A DNA stretch of 36,182 nt from Candidatus Saccharimonadota bacterium (GCA_028288965.1 JAQGHD010000026.1:1-36182), one strand, 5' to 3'. Shown: positions 1-9,347, numbered from the stretch's first letter. Notes: generated from the sequence alone by a model not told the origin. Numbers and translations: made by a program.

Positions 1-2
1 TG

Positions 3-893
3 GTGCGGCGCTACATGATAGACAATAAAGTACCGGGTTTTGTCACCAAGGGTGATGCCAATAAGTCGCCCGATGTACCAATACCCGCTGGGCTTATTAA
101 GGGCCGGGCCATCTGGCACGCTCCACATCTTGGCCAGGCCATGAATTGGGTCAAAACACCTATAGGCCTGGCGCTGCTCATTTATATACCAGCGTTGGTA
201 GTTGTTACCGATGAGCTAAAACGCCTAGCGGCCTATTACAAAAGCCGAGAAGGCTATATTTCGCCTCTGCTTTTGGCACGCCGGCGCAAGCAGGCGCCGA
301 GCCGTCTGCTGCCAAGCGTTATTATTGCGGTGAGTGTGTTGGTGGGGGCGCTCCTGTGGCGAGCTGGGGCGGCGTTGGCAGCCCTACAAAGCACCGTAAC
401 GCTTAGTAATAATGTACTGGCCACGGCTGGGGTAACACCACCTCCGCCACCAACTGGTGGAATTCTGTTGGTAGATGTTCAACTGCGCTGCGGCACCGAG
501 AACACGGCTACCACCAATGCCGATCCGTATATTCAGATCTATAACAACTCTGCCCAAACTGTATCGCTGGCCGGCTGGACGGTGCAGGACAATAACGGTG
601 TCATTGCCACGCTGCCGGCCGATGCCGACCTGGCACCTGGGCACCGCTGGACACTCAATCTGACCGGTCTGTCTACTACTGGCAACCAAGGCCTGCAATA
701 CGCTGGCGATCGGCTGACACTGCTCAATGCTAGCAACCAAAATATCGATAGTCTCAGCTGGTCCGCGGACACCAGTATTTTTAACCCGTCGGTCCAATCC
801 ATGCAAGCTGGCAGCGACGCTGCCCGCACACCGCAAACAACCGACACTAACACGGCTGCCGACTGGCAAGTAGCCCAACGTGGTTGCCCTTAA
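3..893 (+). CDS. Signal peptidase I (SipW/archaeal-type) C-terminal part fused to a lamin-tail (LTD)-like domain; 5' end probably outside the window
   Basis: GFVTKGDANKSPD..VP..LIKGRAIWHAPHLGQAMNWVKTPIG is typical of the C-terminal half of S26 signal peptidases, followed by TM segments and an LTD-like beta domain (PYIQIYNNSAQTVSLAGWTVQDNNG...LAPGHRWTLNLTG). The catalytic Ser region is not in the window. Confidence 0.7.
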   Translation: MRRYMIDNKVPGFVTKGDANKSPDVPIPAGLIKGRAIWHAPHLGQAMNWVKTPIGLALLIYIPALVVVTDELKRLAAYYKSREGYISPLLLARRRKQAPSRLLPSVIIAVSVLVGALLWRAGAALAALQSTVTLSNNVLATAGVTPPPPPTGGILLVDVQLRCGTENTATTNADPYIQIYNNSAQTVSLAGWTVQDNNGVIATLPADADLAPGHRWTLNLTGLSTTGNQGLQYAGDRLTLLNASNQNIDSLSWSADTSIFNPSVQSMQAGSDAARTPQTTDTNTAADWQVAQRGCP

Positions 894-941
894 TAAGCAT
901 CAGCATTTTACTTTACTCCTTAAGCGTATACTGGGTTCAAT

Positions 942-1739
942 ATGGCTAAGAGGGAATTAGACGGACCAGATTTAGAAGCAATCGACCTGGCTGCTTTGCA
1001 GATGAATCCAGAATTGGAAACGGAGCCACAGAGCAGTAGGGGCGATAGGTTTAATGAGTTTGTATATCGGCATCGCCGCAAACTTGGAGCAGGCGCGGTG
1101 GGGCTTATTGCTTTTGCGGCTGCTGGCCGGCTTTACGATGGTTTTACAGGAGTGGCTAGACCGACGCTTGCTAAAGACAAAACCGAACAACCGCCCATTA
1201 AACTGTTAGCACCTCCGATTGCGCCGGCTGGGACTTTTGATACCAAACAGGCAACCTATATTTGTGTAGACGTAAAATCACATACCGTTCAGCCCAACGA
1301 CACGTTTTTTGCGGTGACTACCGGTGGGCTGCATCGCCCAGAGCTCCATCATTTCATGAATCGAATTTTTGCCAGAAACCTTGTGTTCTTAGCTGAGCAA
1401 GCCAAAACAGATCCAGCCTTAGCTAACCCAAATCATATTCCAATTGGGCATACGTTTCAGTACTTAGCGGACTGTATTAAGGTAGATGCTATCTATCCAC
1501 CAATTGTTGGGTCTCCTGATGAGGGTGCATACACGCGGTGGGTTCACTTCCAAACCTACATAGGTACCGACGAGGCTTTACACCCCGGTGTAAGTGTTAA
1601 ATACCTCACCAACTCAGCTGGTGAGTTCAAGGCGGTCGTTGACTGCCTGCCCAAACTTAAGCCCAAGATGCCCGGGCCCAGTTGCGAAGATTATGTCCTA
1701 GGCAGCCCGCCCGAAACAATAATTATCCCGGCTCCTTAG
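942..1739 (+). CDS. Membrane-anchored hypothetical protein
   Basis: 265 aa; one N-terminal TM (KLGAGAVGLIAFAAAGRLYDGF) and an extracellular Cys-containing region; -10 TATACT at 927-932. Confidence 0.7.
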   Translation: MAKRELDGPDLEAIDLAALQMNPELETEPQSSRGDRFNEFVYRHRRKLGAGAVGLIAFAAAGRLYDGFTGVARPTLAKDKTEQPPIKLLAPPIAPAGTFDTKQATYICVDVKSHTVQPNDTFFAVTTGGLHRPELHHFMNRIFARNLVFLAEQAKTDPALANPNHIPIGHTFQYLADCIKVDAIYPPIVGSPDEGAYTRWVHFQTYIGTDEALHPGVSVKYLTNSAGEFKAVVDCLPKLKPKMPGPSCEDYVLGSPPETIIIPAP

Positions 1740-1783
1740 CTAATCTGTTACGTGTGCGGCCAAACAGATGTATACTTTAAGGC

Positions 1784-4459
1784 ATGAGTGAGGCAAAGAC
1801 ACAACCAAAGGCTCCAACCAAAACACTCAAAAAGCTGGCCGTTATAGATGGTAAGAGTGTGTTTTACCGTGGCTATTACGCTATGCCTAATCTTAGCACC
1901 AAAGATGGCACGCCCACTGGCGGCGTCTACGGCTTTGCAGCTATGGCGCTAGAGCTTATTAAGCGGCTCAAACCAGATTACGTAGCTGTGGCCTGGGATA
2001 AGCCCAAAACCAACATTCGCCATCGGCTGGCACTTTACCCAGAATATAAAGCCGGTCGTAAACCACCACCACCAGATTTTTATGAACAAATTCCGTTGCT
2101 GCATGAACTCCTGCGAGCCTTTGGCTGGCCGCTGTATGAACTAGACGATTACGAGGCCGATGACATTATGGGCACATTAGGGGTGCAGGCTACCGAAAAG
2201 AATATAGAGACCATGCTCATCACGAGTGATCTAGACATGCTGCAACTTATAGATCCACACGTGCACATATATGCGCTCAAAAAAGGCTTCAGTAATATTG
2301 AGTATTACCACCCAGAGAGTTTTGAGGCCAAGTATGGGCTTAAGCCTGAACAATTTTTGGATCTCAAAGCCTTAAAAGGGGATAGCAGCGATAACATCCC
2401 CGGTGTACCAGGCATTGGCGAAAAAACAGCCATTCAGCTGCTGCAAGATCACAAGACACTAGACGGCGTCTACCAAAATCTGGACCTTATTAAAGAATCT
2501 GTGCGCAACAAGCTAGAAGCCGGCAAAGACCTGGCCATATTGAGTAAAAAACTTGCTGCCATATGGACCGATGCGCCCATTAAACTTGACCTAAAAGAGG
2601 TAGATGGTAGCAAGTGCGATCCGCACGAAGTTCAAAAAGTTCTGCAAAAGCTAGAGTTCCGCACCCTAGTGCGCCAACTGCCCGACGCCATGCAGATTCC
2701 AGAAGCGGAAGTAGAGCGCAGCAGTGTTAGCCACGGCTTTACGGGCAAGAACATTATTATCGATAGCCCCGCTAAGCTCAAAGAGCTAAAACTGCCTGAT
2801 AGCAAAGAACTCTATATGTATACTCGCTCCAAAGGCAAACACGGCCGCGACCCCAGCGTGCTGATGATGAGCACAGACGGCAAAACCGTCTACACTCTAG
2901 ATCTCACCAAGCTTAATAAAAAGCAGGTGGCGCAGGCTTACTCCAAAACTTCGCCACTGATTGGCTACGATGTTAAATCTACCCTCAAAGTGCTGATGGA
3001 ACTTGGCGTAGCTGAGACCGATCTGCCGCTCGTAGGGCACGATGTTTCCATTGCCTCATTCCTGCTCAATCCGCTGACCCGTGAACAAACCCTTACCGAA
3101 GAAGCCCAAACCGAACTGGGTTATGAAGGCTCCAGTCTAGAAGAATTAACTGATCAAGAACTTATAGAGCGGGGCGGGGAAGTCATCGCCATCGTTAAGG
3201 CCCTGTATGACGAACAAGCCAAAGCCCTGGCCAAAATTCCTAAGCTCGCCAAAGTGGCGCAGAACGAAGAATGGCCGGTGATTCCGGTGCTGGCCGCAAT
3301 GGAGCACACCGGCATTTTGCTCAATACCAAGTACCTCCAGGCCATGGGCGAGCAAGTTGCAGACATGATTAGCGACCAGCAGCAGCAAATTTATGGTTTT
3401 GCCGACAGTGAGTTCAACATTAGCAGCCCCGGGCAGCTGGCCGAGATTTTGTTTGTGAAGCTCAAACTGCCCACCACCGGGATCAAAAAAGGAAAAACGG
3501 CCTACAGCACCGCCGCCAGCGAACTAGATAAACTGCGCGGCAGCCACCCCATTATTGATCTCATTACTCAGTACCGTGAGGTCACCAAACTCAAAAACAC
3601 CTATATAGACACCTTGCCAGCCCAGGTAGACGAAAAATCTCGTGTGCACACCACCTATAGCCTGACGGTGGCCCAAACCGGCCGACTCAGCAGTAACGAT
3701 CCAAACCTGCAAAACATCCCTGTGCGCACAGACCTCGGCAAACGTATCCGCACCGCTTTTGAGGCTGGCCCCGGTAACGTGCTAGTAAGTGCCGATTACA
3801 GCCAGTTTGAACTGCGCCTGGCAGCCTACCTCAGCGGCGATGAAAAACTGATAGAACAGTTTAACAACGATGTAGACGTGCACCTAACCACGGCTGCCGA
3901 AATAACCGGACGCAGCCCAGAAGATGTCACCAAACAGATGCGACGCGACGCCAAAGTAGTGAACTTTGGGGTCATGTACGGCCTGAGTACCCACGGCCTA
4001 GTAGCTGCCACCGGCATGACGTATGACGCCGCCAAAAACTTTATAGAAAAATACTTTGAGGTCCGACCCAAACTGCGTGACTATATAGAATCCGTTAAGG
4101 AACAGGCCCGCACCAAGGGCTATGTAGAAACCATCCTGGGACGGCGCCGGCCCACGCCAGACATCAAATCCAGCAACTTTGTGGTGCGCGAAGCTGCCAT
4201 GCGCGCCGCTGTAAACATGCCCTTCCAGGGCAGCGCCGCCGACATCATGAAACTAGCCATGATCCAGGTGGCCGAGAAACTAGCTGGCACTCCTTGCCGC
4301 ATGCTCCTGCAAATCCATGACAGCCTAATTGTAGAGTGCCCAGAGGCAGAGGCAGACCAGACCGCCAAACTACTGAAGGACACCATGGAAAACGCCTACA
4401 AACTGCCGGTGAAGCTGACCGTAGACACCAGCACCGGCAAAAACTGGGGCGAACTATAA
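1784..4459 (+). CDS. polA: DNA polymerase I (5'-nuclease + polymerase; central 3'-5' exonuclease domain degenerate)
   Basis: 5' nuclease motifs (VIDGKSVFYRGYYA; DDYEADDIMGTL; GDSSDNIPGVPGIGEKTA) and polymerase motifs (ADYSQFELRLAAYLSGD; RRDAKVVNFGVMYGLS; QIHDSLIVECPE). Confidence 0.97.
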   Translation: MSEAKTQPKAPTKTLKKLAVIDGKSVFYRGYYAMPNLSTKDGTPTGGVYGFAAMALELIKRLKPDYVAVAWDKPKTNIRHRLALYPEYKAGRKPPPPDFYEQIPLLHELLRAFGWPLYELDDYEADDIMGTLGVQATEKNIETMLITSDLDMLQLIDPHVHIYALKKGFSNIEYYHPESFEAKYGLKPEQFLDLKALKGDSSDNIPGVPGIGEKTAIQLLQDHKTLDGVYQNLDLIKESVRNKLEAGKDLAILSKKLAAIWTDAPIKLDLKEVDGSKCDPHEVQKVLQKLEFRTLVRQLPDAMQIPEAEVERSSVSHGFTGKNIIIDSPAKLKELKLPDSKELYMYTRSKGKHGRDPSVLMMSTDGKTVYTLDLTKLNKKQVAQAYSKTSPLIGYDVKSTLKVLMELGVAETDLPLVGHDVSIASFLLNPLTREQTLTEEAQTELGYEGSSLEELTDQELIERGGEVIAIVKALYDEQAKALAKIPKLAKVAQNEEWPVIPVLAAMEHTGILLNTKYLQAMGEQVADMISDQQQQIYGFADSEFNISSPGQLAEILFVKLKLPTTGIKKGKTAYSTAASELDKLRGSHPIIDLITQYREVTKLKNTYIDTLPAQVDEKSRVHTTYSLTVAQTGRLSSNDPNLQNIPVRTDLGKRIRTAFEAGPGNVLVSADYSQFELRLAAYLSGDEKLIEQFNNDVDVHLTTAAEITGRSPEDVTKQMRRDAKVVNFGVMYGLSTHGLVAATGMTYDAAKNFIEKYFEVRPKLRDYIESVKEQARTKGYVETILGRRRPTPDIKSSNFVVREAAMRAAVNMPFQGSAADIMKLAMIQVAEKLAGTPCRMLLQIHDSLIVECPEAEADQTAKLLKDTMENAYKLPVKLTVDTSTGKNWGEL
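4436..4459 (+). repeat. Direct repeat copy 1 (24 bp, ggcaaaaactggggcgaactataa), 3' end of polA
   Basis: Identical to 4970-4993; flanking bases differ on both sides. Confidence 0.97.
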
Positions 4460-4993
4460 ATGGCCACATTATTTTTAATGTTAGGGCTGCCAGGAAGCGG
4501 TAAAAGTCATTTTGCTTCAAACTTGGCAAAAGAGGCAGGTGCCATCTGGCTTAACTCAGATTTGATGCGCGCTGCGATGTTTGAGAAACCACAAGACATG
4601 ACCGATCCAAAGCTGCGTTACGATGCCGTTTTTGGAGCGATGGACCATGTTGCGCGGCTCGTATTACAAGTAGGCGTCGATGTTATCTATGACGCCAATA
4701 ATCACAAACGAGCATTCCGGCACCAGTTTCAGGAATTAGCTCATGAGGTTGGAGCTGGAACGCTCTTAATATATATGCAAACACCAACGGAATTGTCTGA
4801 CAAACGCGCATCAGAACGCCCAGTGGTTGGCCATCAAGTAGCCATGAGTGCCGAGAAGCTAGCTAAGCATAAAAGTTTGTTGGAGGCCCCAGAACCAGAT
4901 GAAGCAACCGTACTAATCGATGGCACCATTCCATTTGCTCAACAGTACGCAAGTTTCAAAGAGCAATTTGGCAAAAACTGGGGCGAACTATAA
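4460..4993 (+). CDS. P-loop kinase (AAA_33/polynucleotide kinase-like)
   Basis: Walker A GLPGSGKSHFA; length and layout typical of small AAA_33 kinases; ATG directly abuts the polA stop codon. Confidence 0.85.
   Translation: MATLFLMLGLPGSGKSHFASNLAKEAGAIWLNSDLMRAAMFEKPQDMTDPKLRYDAVFGAMDHVARLVLQVGVDVIYDANNHKRAFRHQFQELAHEVGAGTLLIYMQTPTELSDKRASERPVVGHQVAMSAEKLAKHKSLLEAPEPDEATVLIDGTIPFAQQYASFKEQFGKNWGEL
4970..4993 (+). repeat. Direct repeat copy 2 (24 bp), 3' end of the kinase gene
   Basis: Perfect copy of 4436-4459, offset exactly 534 bp, same reading frame (GKNWGEL stop). Confidence 0.97.
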
Positions 4994-5011
4994 TTTCATG
5001 ATTGATCCAAG

Positions 5012-5725
5012 ATGAAAGCCACCAAACACAAAGTAACGCACGTTTACCAGCCCACCAATAACACCTGTGGCTATGCAGCCTTGGCCATACTGCTATCGCA
5101 CTATGGCAAGCAAGTAGCGGTGGATGAGTTGCTAAAGGTGGTGCCGCATCCGGTGCATGAGGATGGGCAGGAGGGCGGCAGCATTACTCCACAGCTGGCT
5201 GCTTGGGCGCTCATGCAAGGTTTTCAGACGCATATGTATTCGTTTGATTGTTTGGTGCTTGATCTGTCCTGGAAAAAGCTGAGTGAACCACAAATAGTCG
5301 AGCGACTTAAAGCCGTTCGGGGCAAGCGTGATCCCCAGGTTGCTAGCAAACACTACGCAGATGAGTATATCGATGCCTATCTGGACATGCTCAAAGCGGG
5401 CGGCAAACTCACCATTCAACCGTTTGTCACGACCAAATTACTGTACAAGCTTTTAGAAAAGGGACCGGTGTATGCCAACATTTGTTCCACTGCTCGAACA
5501 GGAGAAGGTCGAAACAGAAACGTAGGCTTGCGCAAATCGGTGGTGGACGATGTAAATGGCACAGTTTCTAACCACAGCATTGTGCTGTATGGTAACGACA
5601 CTAATGGCAACTTTTTGGTAGCTGACCCCTGGGAAGGCATGATGACTGAAGATCCAGAAACCATGATTTGCGCTATTACAGCTGCCCAAATTGAATGTGA
5701 CAATATGTGTTTTGTCATTGAGTAG
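5012..5725 (+). CDS. C39-like papain-fold cysteine peptidase
   Basis: YQPTNNTCGYAALAILLSHYG (Gln/Cys motif), NHSIVLYG (His), FLVADPWEG (Asp): C39-like catalytic layout. Confidence 0.7.
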   Translation: MKATKHKVTHVYQPTNNTCGYAALAILLSHYGKQVAVDELLKVVPHPVHEDGQEGGSITPQLAAWALMQGFQTHMYSFDCLVLDLSWKKLSEPQIVERLKAVRGKRDPQVASKHYADEYIDAYLDMLKAGGKLTIQPFVTTKLLYKLLEKGPVYANICSTARTGEGRNRNVGLRKSVVDDVNGTVSNHSIVLYGNDTNGNFLVADPWEGMMTEDPETMICAITAAQIECDNMCFVIE

Positions 5726-5754
5726 TATCTAAACAGAGGTGCTATCATGAGCAC

Positions 5755-6258
5755 ATGAAGAAGTCGCTCTGGTTGGGAGTAATCGTATTGATTCTGCTAG
5801 CGGGTGTTGGAGGCTATCTACTGCGGGGTAGGCAGTCAAAAAGTACGCCAGCTGCCGCAAGCAATGCAAATTCTACTGCCCAAACTTCAGGGACCACTAT
5901 AGATTACTCGGGCAAAAGCCTAACAGCTTTTCCAAATGAGCTATTGAGCAATAAAAGTATTATGTCGCTTGATCTATCTAATAATCAGCTCACCACTTTG
6001 CCAGCTGGCATACAAAATCTTGCTAACCTACAGCAGCTCAATGTCAGCAACAACCGCCTAACGTCTATTTCGGCCGAAATTGGCCAGCTCAAACACTTAA
6101 AAACACTGAATTTTAACAATAACCGGCTCACCAGTTTGCCGCCGGAGCTCGGCAACCTTACCCAATTGCAGGTGCTCGATATAAGCGGAAATAACCTTAG
6201 CCAAAACGATATCGGCGCAGTCCGCTCCAAGCTACCAAATACGCAAATCAAAACATAG
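5755..6258 (+). CDS. Membrane-anchored leucine-rich repeat protein
   Basis: N-terminal TM (WLGVIVLILLAGVGGYLL), then several LRRs (LDLSNNQLTTLPAGIQNLANLQQLNVSNNRLTSI...). Confidence 0.85.
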   Translation: MKKSLWLGVIVLILLAGVGGYLLRGRQSKSTPAAASNANSTAQTSGTTIDYSGKSLTAFPNELLSNKSIMSLDLSNNQLTTLPAGIQNLANLQQLNVSNNRLTSISAEIGQLKHLKTLNFNNNRLTSLPPELGNLTQLQVLDISGNNLSQNDIGAVRSKLPNTQIKT

Positions 6259-6368
6259 TGAGAGCAAAATCATACCCAGGCCGAAGCGCTTGATCCGCAG
6301 CTGATGCATAGCGACACCTCTATCAAATAGGGCAGAGGTGGGCCAACAGATGCTATGATTAACTCAAC

Positions 6369-6938
6369 ATGAAAGACGTACTCCTGGTTGTGGCCGGTCT
6401 GATCACTATCGGCTCGATAATTCCGTACATCATGGATATTATCCGGGGCAAAACCAAGCCGAATATCGTTTCATGGATAACCTGGACCCTTATCACTGGT
6501 GTGGCAACCGTTGCTGAAATCGGGGGGGGCGAATACCGAACAGCAATCTTTACCGGGACAGCAGTGCTGGAAACACTGACGGTAGTTATTCTTGGTATCA
6601 AGTACGGTCACGCGCATTACACACTTTTCGACGTTGCGTGTCAGGTAGGGGCGTTGTTTGGGTTTGTGCTCTGGGCGATATTTAACTCCCCAGCGGCCGC
6701 CGTGCTGTTTTCTGTACTTATTGATTTTATAGGTGCATTACCAACGGTAAGACACGCATGGTTACGCCCCCATGAAGAAACATGGGTTACCTTTGCCCTG
6801 GCGGGTGTTGGCGGCTTACTGGCAATTTTTGCTCTGACAAACTACAACTGGACGAGCCTCACGTACGCTGTTTACATAGTGTTAATTAACATTGTTTTTA
6901 GCTTTGTAATAATTACTCGTGGCAAAAAGTTGCTATGA
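6369..6938 (+). CDS. PQ-loop/SemiSWEET-like multi-TM membrane protein
   Basis: About 7 TM; two similar segments with PQ-loop-like motifs (SIIPYIMDIIRGKTKPNIVSWITW; GALPTVRHAWLRPHEETWVTFAL). Confidence 0.55.
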   Translation: MKDVLLVVAGLITIGSIIPYIMDIIRGKTKPNIVSWITWTLITGVATVAEIGGGEYRTAIFTGTAVLETLTVVILGIKYGHAHYTLFDVACQVGALFGFVLWAIFNSPAAAVLFSVLIDFIGALPTVRHAWLRPHEETWVTFALAGVGGLLAIFALTNYNWTSLTYAVYIVLINIVFSFVIITRGKKLL

Positions 6939-6945
6939 TTGAATT

Positions 6946-7134
6946 ATGAGTGAATTTCAAGAGCCACCACTTTCTGAATTCGATGAGATTATTCACTATG
7001 CCTATGCCCATGAGCGGCGCATGGAAAAGATTGGTAACTTTCTGCAACGCTTTGTAGACATTGCCGCGGCGCCCTACACACTTCTGGCCGTTATGCGTGA
7101 CAATAAAGAAGGCTCGCGTAATCACCATCCTTAA
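6946..7134 (+). CDS. Small hypothetical protein (62 aa)
   Basis: Extended -10 TGCTATGAT 6 nt upstream of the ATG; plausible coding sequence. Confidence 0.55.
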   Translation: MSEFQEPPLSEFDEIIHYAYAHERRMEKIGNFLQRFVDIAAAPYTLLAVMRDNKEGSRNHHP

Positions 7135-7178
7135 TGCTCATGCTTGGTATATAGCGCAGCAATGATACTATTATTTGC

Positions 7179-7754
7179 ATGAAGAATCTTAGAGGTGAAG
7201 TAAGCGCCTTTAGTGTGCTACTTAAAGACGCTATTGTGGAAAATAATTTCCCTGATGAGTGGTTTAAGAAGTTAAACCACGCTGGTGTGCGTCCTGCCAA
7301 TCAAGATCCGGCCCATAAAATTCCTAAAATTCTGGAAATAACACCCTTGATCTTACAGCGTGAGCCAATAGGTATTGCTCGCCTGGCTGGCAGGCTGGCA
7401 ACCAGTTTTGGCTCGGTTAAGTGGCTGGAGTTCCGAGGCTTTGATCCTGAGGCTGCAGAGGCAAAATATTGCTTTGATCACTTGGCTTTTTACCATAGCG
7501 ATCCTCAAGAAATTCGCAAACAGCTGCTCAAGAAAAATATTTTCCCCAATATGCGCACCGCCCATCGTATTACATCAGTGCACGTAGCTTTAACTGCTGA
7601 CCAATACTTAGAATTTACCAATGTGTCGCTGTCCACAGTGGTATCAGACGAATTTAATCGTCAAATAGCACCATCCAGCTACCGGGCTGGCGAAACACCT
7701 CCCCTTGAGGACATGTTTGCCCAAATAGAAGATTGGTTAGCTGAAACAAACTGA
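7179..7754 (+). CDS. Hypothetical protein
   Basis: 191-aa ORF, longest in the region; ends in TGA. Confidence 0.7.
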   Translation: MKNLRGEVSAFSVLLKDAIVENNFPDEWFKKLNHAGVRPANQDPAHKIPKILEITPLILQREPIGIARLAGRLATSFGSVKWLEFRGFDPEAAEAKYCFDHLAFYHSDPQEIRKQLLKKNIFPNMRTAHRITSVHVALTADQYLEFTNVSLSTVVSDEFNRQIAPSSYRAGETPPLEDMFAQIEDWLAETN

Positions 7755-7835
7755 TTAAATGCCAGCAAGTGTTAAAAATCTCGAAGCGCCCACACTAAAC
7801 ACACGCGTATAATTATTAGTTTAAAAATAAACGAC

Positions 7836-7864
7836 TTGACTTCAAAAGTTACCATGTGTTTAAT
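7836..7864 (+). promoter_or_regulatory. Sigma70-like promoter TTGACT-N17-TTTAAT
   Basis: 17-nt spacer; 31 nt upstream of the ATG at 7896. Confidence 0.5.
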
Positions 7865-7895
7865 CAGAGTTCGATACTTCTGATACGTAACCATA

Positions 7896-8519
7896 ATGCA
7901 TAACTTAAATAACATGCCACCTCCAGCAGAGATGGCGACTAATCAACTCTTTCACCTTTCAGCAGACGAACAGGCGCTTAACTTTGCCCAAGCCAACGAA
8001 GTTACTTGGGCAGCTTATAAACGCTTTGTGGCTCGGTGTGCTTCTGAATTTTGGGATGAAGCCGGCGAGCCGGATGCACCGATACGAGATTACGACATCT
8101 TAGAGGCCGCCAGTTATACAGTGGGCGCCCTGATTCTGGTGCGTTATAGCACACAGCGCGATAGCTATTTTGCTTCGGTCACTGACTTACATGACGGGCA
8201 CCTTAACGACTGGGTAGACGTACCCGGGATTGTGCACCCTAACACCAAGAGCCCGGATCACCGCAAGGTTACCATTTTATTGCCTGAGCCGCCAGAAGTG
8301 GCCGAGCTAGAGCAGCTATACGACGGTACGGTGGCTGTACGTGGGCTGAGTGTTGTGCAAGCAGCAAGATCTCCCCGGAAAATACTGCTGGATAACAAGT
8401 ACGGCAATTACTACAAGCATGAGCTTATGGATCGAATGCATGAGCTGTCGGGACTAGCTACGCTGGTAGAAGAAGTTGAGCAGCACGCTGCGCCAAACGA
8501 TTACTCCTCAGCCGCCTAG
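7896..8519 (+). CDS. Hypothetical protein
   Basis: 207-aa ORF downstream of a plausible promoter. Confidence 0.7.
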   Translation: MHNLNNMPPPAEMATNQLFHLSADEQALNFAQANEVTWAAYKRFVARCASEFWDEAGEPDAPIRDYDILEAASYTVGALILVRYSTQRDSYFASVTDLHDGHLNDWVDVPGIVHPNTKSPDHRKVTILLPEPPEVAELEQLYDGTVAVRGLSVVQAARSPRKILLDNKYGNYYKHELMDRMHELSGLATLVEEVEQHAAPNDYSSAA

Positions 8520-8536
8520 GTTGTTACAATACAGGC

Positions 8537-9115
8537 GTGATTAAAGCCGTTATATTTGATTGTTTTGGCGTTTTGGTGACCGAAGGCTGGGAACCCTTCC
8601 TGCATAAATATTTGCACGGGCAGACCCAGAAATTAAACCAGGCGCATAAGTTGGGCGAGCAGCTTAACTTGGGTCAAATTACTTACAACCAATTTATCGA
8701 TCAAACAGCGGATCTGGCCGGGGTTACATCAGAAGTGGCCCGAAGTTTTATAGATAAAAACCTGGCTAACACACCCCTGTTTGACCATGCCTTCCAAGAA
8801 CTTAAAGGTACATATAAAATTGGCATGCTATCAAACGCTGGCGATAATTGGCTAGAGATGATGTTTACGCCCCAGCAACTGCAGCTCTTTGACGATATTG
8901 TGCTGTCCTATAAAGTCGGGATAATTAAGCCCAATCCCGAGATCTATCAGCTATCAGCCAAGCGCTTAGGTGTGGAAGTAGGGGAGTGTGTGCTGGTTGA
9001 TGATTCCGCGCGGCACGTGGCTGGTGCCCTAGCGACAGGCATGCAGGCTATTTTGTACAAGGATTTTGATCAAATGAGGCGTGAGCTCGAGGCGCTGTTG
9101 ACAAGTGTAGCTTAG
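8537..9115 (+). CDS. HAD-superfamily hydrolase (HAD-IA-like)
   Basis: Motif I IKAVIFDCFGVLV; motif II MLSNAG; Lys and acidic motifs SYKVGIIKPNPEIY...CVLVDDSARHVAGA; GTG start. Confidence 0.85.
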   Translation: MIKAVIFDCFGVLVTEGWEPFLHKYLHGQTQKLNQAHKLGEQLNLGQITYNQFIDQTADLAGVTSEVARSFIDKNLANTPLFDHAFQELKGTYKIGMLSNAGDNWLEMMFTPQQLQLFDDIVLSYKVGIIKPNPEIYQLSAKRLGVEVGECVLVDDSARHVAGALATGMQAILYKDFDQMRRELEALLTSVA

Positions 9116-9155
9116 GGGCGTATACCGTTAAGTAAGCGTAAAAGGAAAAACCAAC

Positions 9156-9347
9156 ATGATTAGTATAGAAACTGAATTTGGCATAACAGAGGTGTGCAAC
9201 GATGGAGGCATGATGGTTTTTGGGCTAGGGGCCTTCACAGTTGAAGCCGCCCAAGCAGTTGATAAGGAAGTAGAAGTCATTGATTTGACCGATTTGCACG
9301 ATCCAGCCAGTTTTGCCACCCGGCTCTTTGACGAGCTAGACAGCTAG
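9156..9347 (+). CDS. Small hypothetical protein (63 aa)
   Basis: Preceded by an AAAAGGA SD-like sequence; convergent with the next gene. Confidence 0.55.
   Translation: MISIETEFGITEVCNDGGMMVFGLGAFTVEAAQAVDKEVEVIDLTDLHDPASFATRLFDELDS

Noticed and set aside
384-878. Antisense 164-aa ORF on the - strand within the signal peptidase/LTD gene
   Set aside because: Overlaps a supported + strand gene; composition is that of a reverse-frame shadow with no recognisable domain.
3146-4529. Several - strand ORFs (80-94 aa) inside polA and the kinase gene
   Set aside because: Shadows of a highly supported coding frame; no promoters or motifs.
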